A DNA stretch of 64,000 nt. Origin: Acidobacteriota bacterium (lineage in GTDB: Bacteria; Acidobacteriota; Vicinamibacteria; Vicinamibacterales; CAVVIG01). The stretch's first letter is position 1, and each line of letters begins with the position of its first letter. The notes beneath the pieces were generated by a model. The model was not told the origin of the DNA and ran no database searches. It was given only the letters and a program-made list of their open reading frames with translations. The stretch lies in the NCBI GenBank assembly GCA_020850715.1, contig JADZED010000010.1, forward strand, positions 1 through 64,000, in the 5' to 3' direction. Positions 55,548 to 64,000 of this stretch are shown here, in pieces. The position numbers were made by a program, and so were the translations under genes.

Positions 55548-56774
55548 ATGGGCCACGACACCGGGCGCGTGACGATCTTCGACACCACCCTGCGCGACGG
55601 CGAGCAGGCGCCGGGGTTCACCCTCGACGTCGCCGCCAAGGTCGCCATGGCGCGCGCGATCGACGCCCTGGGGGTCGATGTCATCGAAGCGGGGTTCCCG
55701 ATTGCCTCGCCGGCCGACGCCGAGGCGGTCGCGGCGGTCTCGCGCGAACTGCGGCGGCCGGTCATTGCGGCGCTCGCCCGCTGCCGGGCACAGGATGTCG
55801 AGGAAGCCTCGCGCGCGCTCGCGCCGGCGGCGCGGTCGCGGCTGCACATCTTTCTCGCCACCTCGGATCTCCACCTCGCGCAGAAGCTGAAGATGACGCG
55901 CGAGGCCTGTCTCGACGCCATCGTCCGCAGCGCACGGCTCGCCCGCACGTTCACCGACGATGTGGAGTTCTCGGCCGAGGATGCGACGCGCAGCGATCGC
56001 GACTTCCTCTGCCGCGTCATCGAGGCGGCGATCGGGGAAGGCTGCACGACCATCAACCTGCCCGACACGGTCGGCTACGCGACGCCCGACGAGACGCGCG
56101 AGTTCTTCGCAGACGTGATCGGCCGCGTGCCCAATGCCGATCGCGCGACCTTCAGCGCGCACTGCCACGACGACCTCGGTCTCGCGGTTGCCAACAGCCT
56201 GGCCGCGCTGCAGGGGGGCGCGCGCCAGATCGAGTGCACGATCAACGGGATCGGGGAGCGCGCCGGCAACGCCGCCCTCGAAGAGATCGTGATGGCGCTC
56301 AAGGTGCGCCAGAACCGGCTGCCCTACGCCAGCTGCGTGCACACGCCCGGGCTCTACCAGACGAGCCAGCTCCTCGCCAACCTGACCGGCGAGCCGGTCC
56401 AGGCGAACAAGGCGATCGTGGGCCGCAACGCGTTCGCGCATGAAGCCGGCATCCATCAGGACGGCGTCCTGAAGAATCCGAGCACCTACGAAATCATGAA
56501 CCCCCGTGACGTCGGCCAGCCCGAGAACCAGCTCGTCCTCGGCCGCCACTCGGGGCGCCATGCGGTTCACAAGCGCTGCGAGGCGCTTGGCGCCGCGGTC
56601 TCGCCCGCGGAGCTCGAGGAAGTCTATCGGGCCGTGATCACCCTCGGCGAGCGGCGCAAGTCGGTTACCGATGCCGATCTCCGGCGGATCGTCGAGCGCC
56701 TGCGCGCAGGCGACGCCCCTGCCGCCCACGCGCCGGTGCCTCCCGAGGCAGTCGGGTACGGGCACGGGGTATAG
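55548..56774 (+). CDS. leuA: 2-isopropylmalate synthase, short form without regulatory domain
   Basis: This 408-residue DRE-TIM protein condenses acetyl-CoA with 2-oxoisovalerate. It has FDTTLRDGEQAPG near residue 7, metal-binding HCHDDLGLA near 204 and NGIGERAGNAALEE near 231, and a GRHSGRHAV block near 331. It ends about 100 to 150 residues earlier than usual LeuA, lacking the leucine-binding C-terminal domain. Homocitrate or citramalate synthase is possible, but leuC and leuD nearby favour leucine. The start is ATG 55548. Confidence 0.85.
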   Translation: MGHDTGRVTIFDTTLRDGEQAPGFTLDVAAKVAMARAIDALGVDVIEAGFPIASPADAEAVAAVSRELRRPVIAALARCRAQDVEEASRALAPAARSRLHIFLATSDLHLAQKLKMTREACLDAIVRSARLARTFTDDVEFSAEDATRSDRDFLCRVIEAAIGEGCTTINLPDTVGYATPDETREFFADVIGRVPNADRATFSAHCHDDLGLAVANSLAALQGGARQIECTINGIGERAGNAALEEIVMALKVRQNRLPYASCVHTPGLYQTSQLLANLTGEPVQANKAIVGRNAFAHEAGIHQDGVLKNPSTYEIMNPRDVGQPENQLVLGRHSGRHAVHKRCEALGAAVSPAELEEVYRAVITLGERRKSVTDADLRRIVERLRAGDAPAAHAPVPPEAVGYGHGV

Positions 56775-56829
56775 CGCGGAAGGCGTAGTGCCCACGGGCA
56801 ATCCGCGGACTGCACGCTAGCATTCCCGA

Positions 56830-57498
56830 ATGATTCCGCTGCGCGACGTCATCCCGTCGCGAACGACGCCCTACATCACCGTCACGATCATCGGCATCAA
56901 CGCCGCCGCCTGGCTCTTCGAGCTCACGCTGTCGGACCAGCAGTTGTACCGCCTGCTCACCGTGTTCGGCGTCGTGCCGGCTGCCTTCGCCTGGCCGACG
57001 CTCCTCACCTCGATGTTCCTGCACGGCGGCTGGGCGCACATCATCGGCAACATGCTCTATCTCTGGATCTTCGGCGACAATGTCGAGGACCGCTTCGGCC
57101 ACGCCCGGTTCCTGATCTTCTATCTGCTCGCCGGCACGGTGGCCGCGTTCGGCCAGATCCTGATGGACCCCGCCTCGCAGGTGCCGACCATCGGCGCCAG
57201 CGGAGCGATCGCCGGCGTGATGGGCGCCTACATCGTCCTCTACCCGCACTCCCGCGTGCTGACGCTGCTCCCGCTCATCATCGTGTGGGAGGTCGTCGAA
57301 GTTCCTGCCGTCTTCCTGCTCGGCTTCTGGTTCCTGCTGCAACTGTTCAACGCGGGCGCGATCGCCGTCACCGCAGGCACGAGCGCCGCGCAGGGCGGCG
57401 TCGCCTTCATGGCGCATGTCGCCGGGTTCGTGTTCGGACTGCTCGCCGTGTTCGCGTTCAGGAGGCGGCGAGAGCCGCGGAGATGGACGGACATGTGA
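56830..57498 (+). CDS. Rhomboid-family intramembrane serine protease
   Basis: This 222-residue protein has six membrane segments, with HGGWAHIIGNM near residue 66, the catalytic Ser in GASGAIAGVMG near 122, and the His in MAHVAGFVFG near 195. It cleaves single-pass membrane proteins inside the membrane. It follows the leuA-like gene by 55 bases, with no obvious functional link. Confidence 0.92.
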   Translation: MIPLRDVIPSRTTPYITVTIIGINAAAWLFELTLSDQQLYRLLTVFGVVPAAFAWPTLLTSMFLHGGWAHIIGNMLYLWIFGDNVEDRFGHARFLIFYLLAGTVAAFGQILMDPASQVPTIGASGAIAGVMGAYIVLYPHSRVLTLLPLIIVWEVVEVPAVFLLGFWFLLQLFNAGAIAVTAGTSAAQGGVAFMAHVAGFVFGLLAVFAFRRRREPRRWTDM

Positions 57499-57520
57499 GC
57501 GCAGGGGATCGGGAAGCCGA

Positions 57521-58495
57521 TCACCTCTCCTTCGCGCGCATCTGCTGGGAGAGGCGCGCCAGCCTCGTCAGCAGCCGCTCGAGCTCCGCGTCGAACGCGT
57601 CGGGCGCCATCCCGGAGCGGCGCTGCCGGAGCGCCTCGATCCGGGCTTCGAGATCCGCGCGCTGGCGGGCCAGCGCGTTCGCCGGCGCATCGGCCGGGCC
57701 GGCCGGCGAGCCGGCGTCCAGGTAGAGCGCGCCCGCCATCGTGCCGTCGCGTCCTGGGCTCTGCGCCTCCCGGCCGATGCCGTCGCCATCGTCGTCGAGC
57801 ACCGGCCGCTCGGTAGGCAGCCGACCGCTCTGCTCGAACCACCGGCGCACTCGCGCGCTTGCGAAATTGAACGCTTCCCAGATCGACGTGCGGCCGTTCT
57901 TGTCGAGGTCGGCGCCCGGATCCTCGAAAGCGCGGACGAAGAACTCCGGAAAGACCGTGTCGTACTGCTGCATCGACGAATCGGTGGCCGTGAGGATGAG
58001 ACGACCCGGGCGCGCGAGCTTCGCCATGAAGGGGAAGCTCGCCCCGGTCGTGTCCACGAGCGCAAGCGTCGCGGAGATCGGCGCGAGCAGGGCCGCCCAC
58101 TCGGTCGCGCTCAGATCGGGGCCGACCAGGTTGAACTTCGCATCCTCGCCGCCGAACCTCGTCCCGTGGCCGATCAGGAGCACGAACAGGAGATCCTCGC
58201 GGGTCAGGCGGCCCGCCCACTCGCGCAGCCTGCGCTGCACCTCCTCGCGGGTCGGCGGGCCGTCGACGCCGGCGTCGGCGTCCCCCAGCACGGTGACGTG
58301 CGCGGGATCGAAGGCCAGCGGACCGCGCAGGGCCGACACGAACGCGGCGCGCCACGAGTCGTATTGCAGCGCGTAGCTGCCGCCCCCGGCCGCGCCGGTC
58401 ACGACGAGCGCGTAGCGGTCGCCGGCGCGGGCCGGCGCGGCGAGGAGCAGCGCCGGCAGGACGGAGACGAGCGCCGAGGCAACCAGCCGCATCAT
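57521..58495 (-). CDS. Exported caspase/legumain-like protein lacking the catalytic cysteine
   Basis: This 324-residue protein has a signal peptide (LVSVLPALLLAAPARA) and a C13/caspase-like fold. LLIGHGT near residue 106 carries the usual catalytic His. The strand that normally ends in the nucleophile reads LALVDTTGASF, with no Cys, and I find no cysteine anywhere in the chain. It is therefore probably a pseudopeptidase or uses another residue. A coiled coil lies near the end (QRADLEARIEALRQRR). ATG 58495 overlaps the vWA stop (ATGA), and it is the last gene of the operon. Confidence 0.72.
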   Translation of the reverse strand: MMRLVASALVSVLPALLLAAPARAGDRYALVVTGAAGGGSYALQYDSWRAAFVSALRGPLAFDPAHVTVLGDADAGVDGPPTREEVQRRLREWAGRLTREDLLFVLLIGHGTRFGGEDAKFNLVGPDLSATEWAALLAPISATLALVDTTGASFPFMAKLARPGRLILTATDSSMQQYDTVFPEFFVRAFEDPGADLDKNGRTSIWEAFNFASARVRRWFEQSGRLPTERPVLDDDGDGIGREAQSPGRDGTMAGALYLDAGSPAGPADAPANALARQRADLEARIEALRQRRSGMAPDAFDAELERLLTRLARLSQQMRAKER

Positions 58496-60705
58496 CGCAG
58501 CCCCCACCGCCGGCGCAGCGTCCATTCCCCGACCAGCAGCGCGAGCACGACGCCGAACGCCCACGGCCGGTGCCAGAGATCGCGGCGTTCGAGGACGGCA
58601 TCCCGCGGAACGATGGTGCGAAGCAGCGGCACGATCGAGGCCGCCTCGCCGGCCGGCACGTAGCGTCCGCCGGAGGCGTTCGCGGCCCGCTGGAGGAAGC
58701 CCTCGTTCAGCCGCGGGTCGGCGAACTCGCGGTCGGCGCCGCCCACATACAGCCACGCGTCGCCGCGCCCCAACAACGTCGCGCCCCGGCGCGCTTCGGC
58801 GCGCACGCGATACACGCCGGGTGCCTCGGGACGGAACGGCGCGCTGAACCTTCCGAGGCCGGCGGCGTCGTCGCGCCCGACGACGAGCGGCACCGCGGTG
58901 CCGTCGGGCTTCGTGAGCGTTGCATCCACGCCGGCGTCACTCACCGGAATGAACGCGGCGTCGCGCACCTGCACGCCAATCGCGACGGTATCGCCGGGCT
59001 CCGCCGCATCCGGCACGGTGATCGACACCGGATCGGGCGCCGGCCCCGAGAGCCAGCGCAGGGCGTGGCGCCAGAACATCTCGTAGGTGCGGTCGGTCGA
59101 GGGCAGCATCATCTTCCAGCGCCACGACGCCTCGCCGGCGAAGACCATCGATCGCCCCTGGCCGAAGCGCTGGACGGCGATCACCGGCGACAGGCCACCG
59201 GCCGAGGCGGCAACGGCGAGCACCGTCGCGCCTGGCCTCGGCGCGCCCATCGCGGCGGTGCCGGCGAGCGCGGGCAGCGCCGCCCACAGCTTCCTGGTCT
59301 GCTCGGGCGTATCGCCCAGGCGCGTGACCGGGTGCATTTCACCTTCGAATGTCAGCGCCACCTTGTTCGGCGCGAGCGAAACGCCCTCGCGCGCCACATG
59401 CAGCACGCCGCGCCGGTCGTTCAGCTCCACAGGCAATACCGGCTCGAGCGGCGTGCCCGGCAGCCCGTGCCGATCGAACGATCGCCCGCCGAGCACGAGA
59501 AGCCCCCCGCCGCGCTCGGACACGAAGTCGGAGAGGCGCCCGAGCTGGTCGCGCGTGAAGAAGTCCGCCTCGACGTCGGCAATGGCGATGGCGTCGTAGG
59601 CGAAGAGATCCTCGCGCCTGGACGGAAAGCCCGATGCGAGGACGCCGACACGGCGCGACGCGCCCTGCACGAAGAAGGTGTCCTCCCCCTCCTCGTTCGC
59701 GCCCTTGCGCGTCACCGAGTCGATCTCGAGGACCGGGTCGAGGCCGAGCGCGCGCCGCAGGAACGCGTGTTCGTAACCCGGCGCCCCTTCGATCATCAGC
59801 ACGCGGCGCCGCCGCCCGGCCGGGCTCGCCAGGACGCTGCGCACGTTGTTCTCGAGCGCCTCCTCGCCGTCGCCGGCGGGAATCTCGGCCGTGAAGACGG
59901 TCGGGGCCTGGGCGTTCGGCGACACGGTGAACAGCTCGTCGACCGGCGTACCGTCGGCCACCGGCGCCACGCGACGCGTGTCGACCACGACGCCGTCGGC
60001 GAGCAGGCGGATCTCAAACGGGGCCCGTCCGTAGCCGGAGGCGACAGCGGACACGCGAAGGTCGACGCTCGCCTGGTCGAGCTTCGGATCGCCAATCGCC
60101 ACGCCGACGATCTCGCGATCGCGCCCGCCGGACGCACCGACTCCGACCATGTACACTGGCGGACCGGACGGGCCGGCTGAGCGCGGGGACGCGCTCGTGT
60201 CGCCGCCATCGGAGATCAGCACGATGCCGGCTACCGGCTGTCCGCGATAGCGTTCGCGCAGAGCCTCGAGCCCCGCCGCGAGATCGCTGCGCCGCGCCTG
60301 CGGGCTCAACGCGTCGAGCGTCGCCGGCGCGACGCCGTCGCCTACCTGCTGCACGACCACGTCGAAATCGCGGGACAGCGCCGGCAACAGCACCTGCTCC
60401 GCCACCGCCGCCGCGCGGGCGAGGCGGGACTCGCCCGTGCCGTCCGTCAGCCGCATGCTGCGCGAGGTATCGATCAGGATCGGCACGATGGCGCCGCGCG
60501 TGGAGGCCGGCGGCAGCAGCCGCACCGGCCGCAGCAGGAACAGCACGAGCGCGGCGAGCGAGAGCGCGCGGAGGGAAACGAGCGCCGCCCTCCGGCCCGC
60601 CGCGAGCGGAACGAGCGGACGACGATAGGCGAGGGCCAGCGCGACCGCGAGGGCGACCGCGATGACCGCCGCCAGCCACCAAGGAAGCGGGTGCGCGAAC
60701 TGCAT
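58492..60705 (-). CDS. Membrane vWA-domain protein with glutamine amidotransferase-like domain
   Basis: This 737-residue protein has N-terminal membrane segments (1-60), a von Willebrand A domain with MIDAS DTSRSM near residue 79, a class I amidotransferase-like region with a LLVLGG strand (about 390-560), beta-sandwich segments, and a C-terminal membrane helix. This matches proteins seen beside MoxR/DUF58/BatA-type operons. The amidotransferase-like part shows no Cys nucleophile. It lies one base after the coiled-coil gene and overlaps the caspase-like gene by four bases. Its role is probably envelope assembly or stress, but that is inferred. Confidence 0.83.
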   Translation of the reverse strand: MQFAHPLPWWLAAVIAVALAVALALAYRRPLVPLAAGRRAALVSLRALSLAALVLFLLRPVRLLPPASTRGAIVPILIDTSRSMRLTDGTGESRLARAAAVAEQVLLPALSRDFDVVVQQVGDGVAPATLDALSPQARRSDLAAGLEALRERYRGQPVAGIVLISDGGDTSASPRSAGPSGPPVYMVGVGASGGRDREIVGVAIGDPKLDQASVDLRVSAVASGYGRAPFEIRLLADGVVVDTRRVAPVADGTPVDELFTVSPNAQAPTVFTAEIPAGDGEEALENNVRSVLASPAGRRRRVLMIEGAPGYEHAFLRRALGLDPVLEIDSVTRKGANEEGEDTFFVQGASRRVGVLASGFPSRREDLFAYDAIAIADVEADFFTRDQLGRLSDFVSERGGGLLVLGGRSFDRHGLPGTPLEPVLPVELNDRRGVLHVAREGVSLAPNKVALTFEGEMHPVTRLGDTPEQTRKLWAALPALAGTAAMGAPRPGATVLAVAASAGGLSPVIAVQRFGQGRSMVFAGEASWRWKMMLPSTDRTYEMFWRHALRWLSGPAPDPVSITVPDAAEPGDTVAIGVQVRDAAFIPVSDAGVDATLTKPDGTAVPLVVGRDDAAGLGRFSAPFRPEAPGVYRVRAEARRGATLLGRGDAWLYVGGADREFADPRLNEGFLQRAANASGGRYVPAGEAASIVPLLRTIVPRDAVLERRDLWHRPWAFGVVLALLVGEWTLRRRWGLR

Positions 60706-63700
60706 CTACGGCTTCTTCTTCGCCGCGAGCGCCTTGAAATAGTTGTCGACCTGCTCCTGATATCCGGCCGGCGCCCTGTCCTCGACGCCGGAAGCGAGGC
60801 GATCGGCATCCTGCTCTTCCTGGAGCGCCTTTGACAGCGCCGCCTGCGCGCGATCGAGCGCGGTGGTCGCCTGGCGGCGGAGGGCGTCCCAGTCGGCGAA
60901 GTCCTGCTTGAATGCTTCGGTGCCCGGCGCGGACATCACGCTGCCCTGCCCTTCGGGCGTGATGCCGGCGCCCGCGGCGGCATGGCCGTCGTGCCGGAGC
61001 TCGTCGATGAGGCGGCGGGCGTCGTCCAGCTTCTGCGCATATTCCCGGCGGAGCGCGTCGTTCGCTCCGTCGTTGGCGCCGTCCGGCTGCGCCGCCTGTG
61101 CGGACAGCGTCTTCCCGAGCTCCTCGAGCCGATCGCGCAGCGCGCGCGCGCGGGCGCGTTGCGCCGAGAGCCTCTGCGACTGGTCGCCGGCGCCGCCGGC
61201 CGCTGCGAGGTCTGCGGCGACTTCGTCGAGCGATCGGGCGATCTCCTCCTGCCGCGCCGACTGCGAGCGCGGATCGGGAGCGCCGCCCAGCGCGGCCGAG
61301 CGCATGTCGTCGGCCGACTGGCGCATGCGCGACGCCACGCGACCGGCTACCAGCCCGCTGACCGCGGCGCGCGCCGCCGCCTGGGCGCTCCGCTCACTTT
61401 CGCTCCGCCCCCGCCCGGCCGCCTGGCGATCGAGCCGCTCCTGAAGCTGGTTCGCTCGATCCGCCAGCCGTTGCTGCTCGCCGGCCAGCCGCCGGATCGA
61501 ATCGGGGTCGGCCGCGTCCGCCGATGCCTGGCGGTTCTCCGACGCCAGTCTCCGTTGTGCGTCGGCCAGCTGCCGCGCTTCGAGTTGCGCCTCGCCGAGC
61601 GCCCGCCGCGCCTCGTCCGGACCCCGCTCCCGGCCCACCTCGCGCGCCAGCCGCTGCAGCGCCTCCAGCGCCCGGTCTGCGCCCGCCTTCGCCGCTGCCT
61701 GGTCGTCGCTGCGAAGGCCGCCGGCCGCCGCGCGCATCGCCTCCGAGATGCCGCGCATCTGCCCGGCACTGGAGCGGCCGTCAGGGTCTGCGGCACCCTC
61801 GCGACCGCTCGAGCCGGTCGGGCCGCCGGACCGGTCCGGCTCGCCGCGGCCCATCTGCCGCGAGAGCTCCTCCGCGTCCTGTCGCAGCTCGGTCTGCTCG
61901 CGGGTGAGCTTCTCGAGCTCGCGCTTCGCGTCCGCAACGCTTCCCGCCGCGCGCTGTCTGGCAAGCTCTTCCTGGCGCTTTACGATCTCGTCCTGCCGGC
62001 GCGCCAGCGCCTTGATCCTGTCCAGCATGCTCTCGCCGGCATCGGACGGCTCGGTCGAAGACGTGTTCTCGTAGTTGGTCTGCTGCTGGCGCCGGAGCTC
62101 GCGGTCGAACAGCGACGACAGATCGAGGTTGCGATTGTTGTCGGCGTTCCCGCTGCCCGACGGCTGACGCGAGATCTGGCGCTCGATAACCTCGGTCTGC
62201 GCCTCGAGGAGGTGATTGAGCGCCTCCATCTCCGGCGCGATGGCCGATCCGGTCCTCAGCGCCTCGAGGGCGGCGATCGCCCGAGCCATCGCGGCGGAAG
62301 CAAGCGCCATGGAGCTCTCTTCGGGCATGGCGCGGCCGGCCTCGCCGGCCGCCGGCGTCGCGGGGGTCCGGCGTCGCGGATCGCGCATCGTCTGCTCCCG
62401 GAACGAGCTTGCGACCTGCTCGACGCGGGTGCGGAGCTCGGCCTCGGCCCGACCGACCGCCCTGACGTCGTCGGCGGAACGCGCACCATCGGCCGGCGCG
62501 CGGCGATCGAGCTTCCAGGTCGCCGCAAGGATCTCCTTCTGTGCCCGCACCAGATCGTCGACCCCGCTGCCGCCGCCCGCCTGCGCCTGGCTCTCCGCGA
62601 GCCTGAACTGCTGGTCGAACGGCTGTACCTCGAGGAAGTACATGTCGCTCCTGGTCTGGCTCGAGCGGCGGCCGCGCGCCACGTCGCGCGCGCGCACGTA
62701 ATAAGAGATGAAGTCGCCCGGCTCCACGTCGAGATCCTCGAGGTACAACGTGCGCCGGCCCTGCACGCTGGGCTGCGGCTTCATCGGGCCGAGCGGGAGG
62801 ACCGTTTCGGCGCCGCCGCGGACGGCATACACGAGCTCGAGGCTCTCGACGCCGTAGTCGTCGTCGGCCGATGCCTCGATGTCGACCTCTTCGAGCTTCG
62901 TCACGGGCCGGTCCGACGCGGGCTCGACGATGCGCACCTCGGGCGGCCGGTCCTCGAGCACACGGATGAAGTACTCCGTCTCACCGGCGTCCGAGAAGCC
63001 GTCGGCATCCGCAACGGCGACCCGATAGGAGCTGTCCCCGTCGACCCGGAGCGACGCGGCAAACGTCGTCGGCGCCTCAGGGCGGAGTTCGACGCGACGA
63101 CCGTCGGCCAGCGCCAGGTAGCCGTTCGCCGCAGGGCGATCCACGTGAATGCGAAGGGTGACGCTGGTGTCGTGGGGCGCGTAGATGTCGCCGCCGTCCT
63201 CCTCCGCCCGCGGCGCCAGCCCCAGCGAGGGCGGGTAGACGTACTCGACGTCGATGCGCTCGACACGCGGCGGAGCCACCGCGCTCACGTCGAACGCGGG
63301 CGAACGCACCGGACCCGCCGAGACGCGGTACTTGAACGACTCGGCGATCGCGGGCAGCGCCAGCTCGAAGCCGCCGGCCGCGGGCGTCATCTCCACGGTG
63401 CGCCAGCCGTTGTCCGCCGCGATCTCGACCCGCAGCGGCACCGGCGAACGGTTGCCGACGAGCCGGGCATGGATCGTCAACGCCGCGCCGGCCATGATCC
63501 GGGTGCTGCCCGGCGCGACCTCCAGGGCGACCCGCGAGGGAAACAGCGTCATCGAGGCCGCGTCGGCCGCCTGGCCAATCGGCTCCCTGGCGGCAATGAA
63601 CAATCCGAGCAGGACCGCGCCCGCCGATCCGGCGGCGGCGGCCGCGCGCCGAACCGACCGGCGCGACACGACGCGCTCGAGATCGACGGCGTCCGCTTGC

Positions 63701-64000
63701 CGTGCGGCATCGCGAAGCATCGGGCCGGTCAGGGCGGCCGCGTCTTCCCGCCGGCGCGCCGCGTCGACTGCGCTCGCGAGCCGGTCCTCGAGCTCCGGCG
63801 TCCGTTCTTCGATGTATCTCGCCATGCGGACATCGTCGGGCACGCGGCAAAGCGGGAGGAAGCCCTTGACCGAGACGGCGACAAGGAGCAGCAGGGCGGT
63901 CGCGGCGACCAGCACGAGCGCTGCCGGCACGGCCTGCACGAAGCGCGATGCGGTCAGTGCGAGCCCCACAATCGCCAATCCGGCGAGTGCGACGCGGAGC
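60706..64000 (-). CDS. DUF4175-like membrane coiled-coil protein (5' end off the window)
   Basis: At least 1090 residues, with the frame open to the window edge. Near the N-terminus are membrane segments (ALVLVAATALLLLVAVSV and AGAVLLGLFIAA) and beta-sandwich segments (about 150-430). A very long Gln/Arg/Glu/Ala-rich coiled-coil stretch (about 450-1060) carries blocks such as RQDEIVKRQEELARQRA. It matches DUF4175-type proteins next to vWA and MoxR genes. The TTG at 63978 may be internal, because reading continues upstream to 64000. It is the first visible gene of the operon with the vWA and caspase-like genes. Confidence 0.78.
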   Translation of the reverse strand, partial: LRVALAGLAIVGLALTASRFVQAVPAALVLVAATALLLLVAVSVKGFLPLCRVPDDVRMARYIEERTPELEDRLASAVDAARRREDAAALTGPMLRDAARQADAVDLERVVSRRSVRRAAAAAGSAGAVLLGLFIAAREPIGQAADAASMTLFPSRVALEVAPGSTRIMAGAALTIHARLVGNRSPVPLRVEIAADNGWRTVEMTPAAGGFELALPAIAESFKYRVSAGPVRSPAFDVSAVAPPRVERIDVEYVYPPSLGLAPRAEEDGGDIYAPHDTSVTLRIHVDRPAANGYLALADGRRVELRPEAPTTFAASLRVDGDSSYRVAVADADGFSDAGETEYFIRVLEDRPPEVRIVEPASDRPVTKLEEVDIEASADDDYGVESLELVYAVRGGAETVLPLGPMKPQPSVQGRRTLYLEDLDVEPGDFISYYVRARDVARGRRSSQTRSDMYFLEVQPFDQQFRLAESQAQAGGGSGVDDLVRAQKEILAATWKLDRRAPADGARSADDVRAVGRAEAELRTRVEQVASSFREQTMRDPRRRTPATPAAGEAGRAMPEESSMALASAAMARAIAALEALRTGSAIAPEMEALNHLLEAQTEVIERQISRQPSGSGNADNNRNLDLSSLFDRELRRQQQTNYENTSSTEPSDAGESMLDRIKALARRQDEIVKRQEELARQRAAGSVADAKRELEKLTREQTELRQDAEELSRQMGRGEPDRSGGPTGSSGREGAADPDGRSSAGQMRGISEAMRAAAGGLRSDDQAAAKAGADRALEALQRLAREVGRERGPDEARRALGEAQLEARQLADAQRRLASENRQASADAADPDSIRRLAGEQQRLADRANQLQERLDRQAAGRGRSESERSAQAAARAAVSGLVAGRVASRMRQSADDMRSAALGGAPDPRSQSARQEEIARSLDEVAADLAAAGGAGDQSQRLSAQRARARALRDRLEELGKTLSAQAAQPDGANDGANDALRREYAQKLDDARRLIDELRHDGHAAAGAGITPEGQGSVMSAPGTEAFKQDFADWDALRRQATTALDRAQAALSKALQEEQDADRLASGVEDRAPAGYQEQVDNYFKALAAKKKP

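Overview
The window is one GC-rich bacterial segment. Its mix of a large Oar-like TonB-dependent receptor, an ImuA/ImuB/DnaE2 mutagenesis cassette, MsrPQ, a bacterial SET protein and secreted RidA and M28 proteins suggests an acidobacterium, perhaps Vicinamibacteria-like. That placement is inference from gene content, not a phylogeny.

Positions 1 to about 17,000 are a mobile defence island. Its right end is set by a large serine recombinase (15385-17025) whose last codons run antisense into the 3' half of an initiator tRNA-fMet gene (16982-17058, minus). The recombinase stop codon overlaps the anticodon. The left end of the island is not visible. Cargo, left to right: an unrecognised protein that probably continues an off-window operon; an AbiEi/AbiEii toxin-antitoxin pair; a plus-strand operon of a small HTH regulator, MmeI-like adenine methyltransferase, PLD-type nuclease, SF2 helicase and GIY-YIG nuclease; and a minus-strand operon of an unknown 183-aa protein, a QueC-like PP-loop protein, an XRE-ImmA/IrrE metallopeptidase and a PIN-domain protein. 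The last two operons do not match any named anti-phage system I know in full and are the best candidates for something undescribed. AT-rich palindromes stand out at the cargo promoters.

From 17,059 onward the sequence reads as ordinary chromosome. It holds gamma-glutamyltransferase, a threonine dehydratase-like enzyme, an outer-membrane receptor, a peptidase E-like protein and MsrPQ (17.4-26.3 kb). Next come a degenerate histidine kinase with an NtrC-type regulator, an esterase, a SET protein, a triple-RidA protein, a radical SAM protein and a HAD hydrolase (26.3-32.8 kb), then DnaE2-ImuB-ImuA (32.9-38.4 kb). Transporters and accessory proteins follow (MFS, Ni/Co, Pit with DUF47; 38.5-42.8 kb), then YacG, citrate synthase and an M28 peptidase (43.9-46.3 kb).

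The last part has a zinc/manganese ABC permease and binding protein with an outer-membrane protein but no ATPase (46.4-50.0 kb), a subtilase with a beta-barrel protein (50.1-52.3 kb), and leucine synthesis genes leuC, leuD and a short leuA around a divergent LysR gene (52.3-56.8 kb). It ends with a rhomboid protease and a membrane operon of a cysteine-less caspase-like protein, a vWA protein and a very long coiled-coil protein that runs off the right edge.
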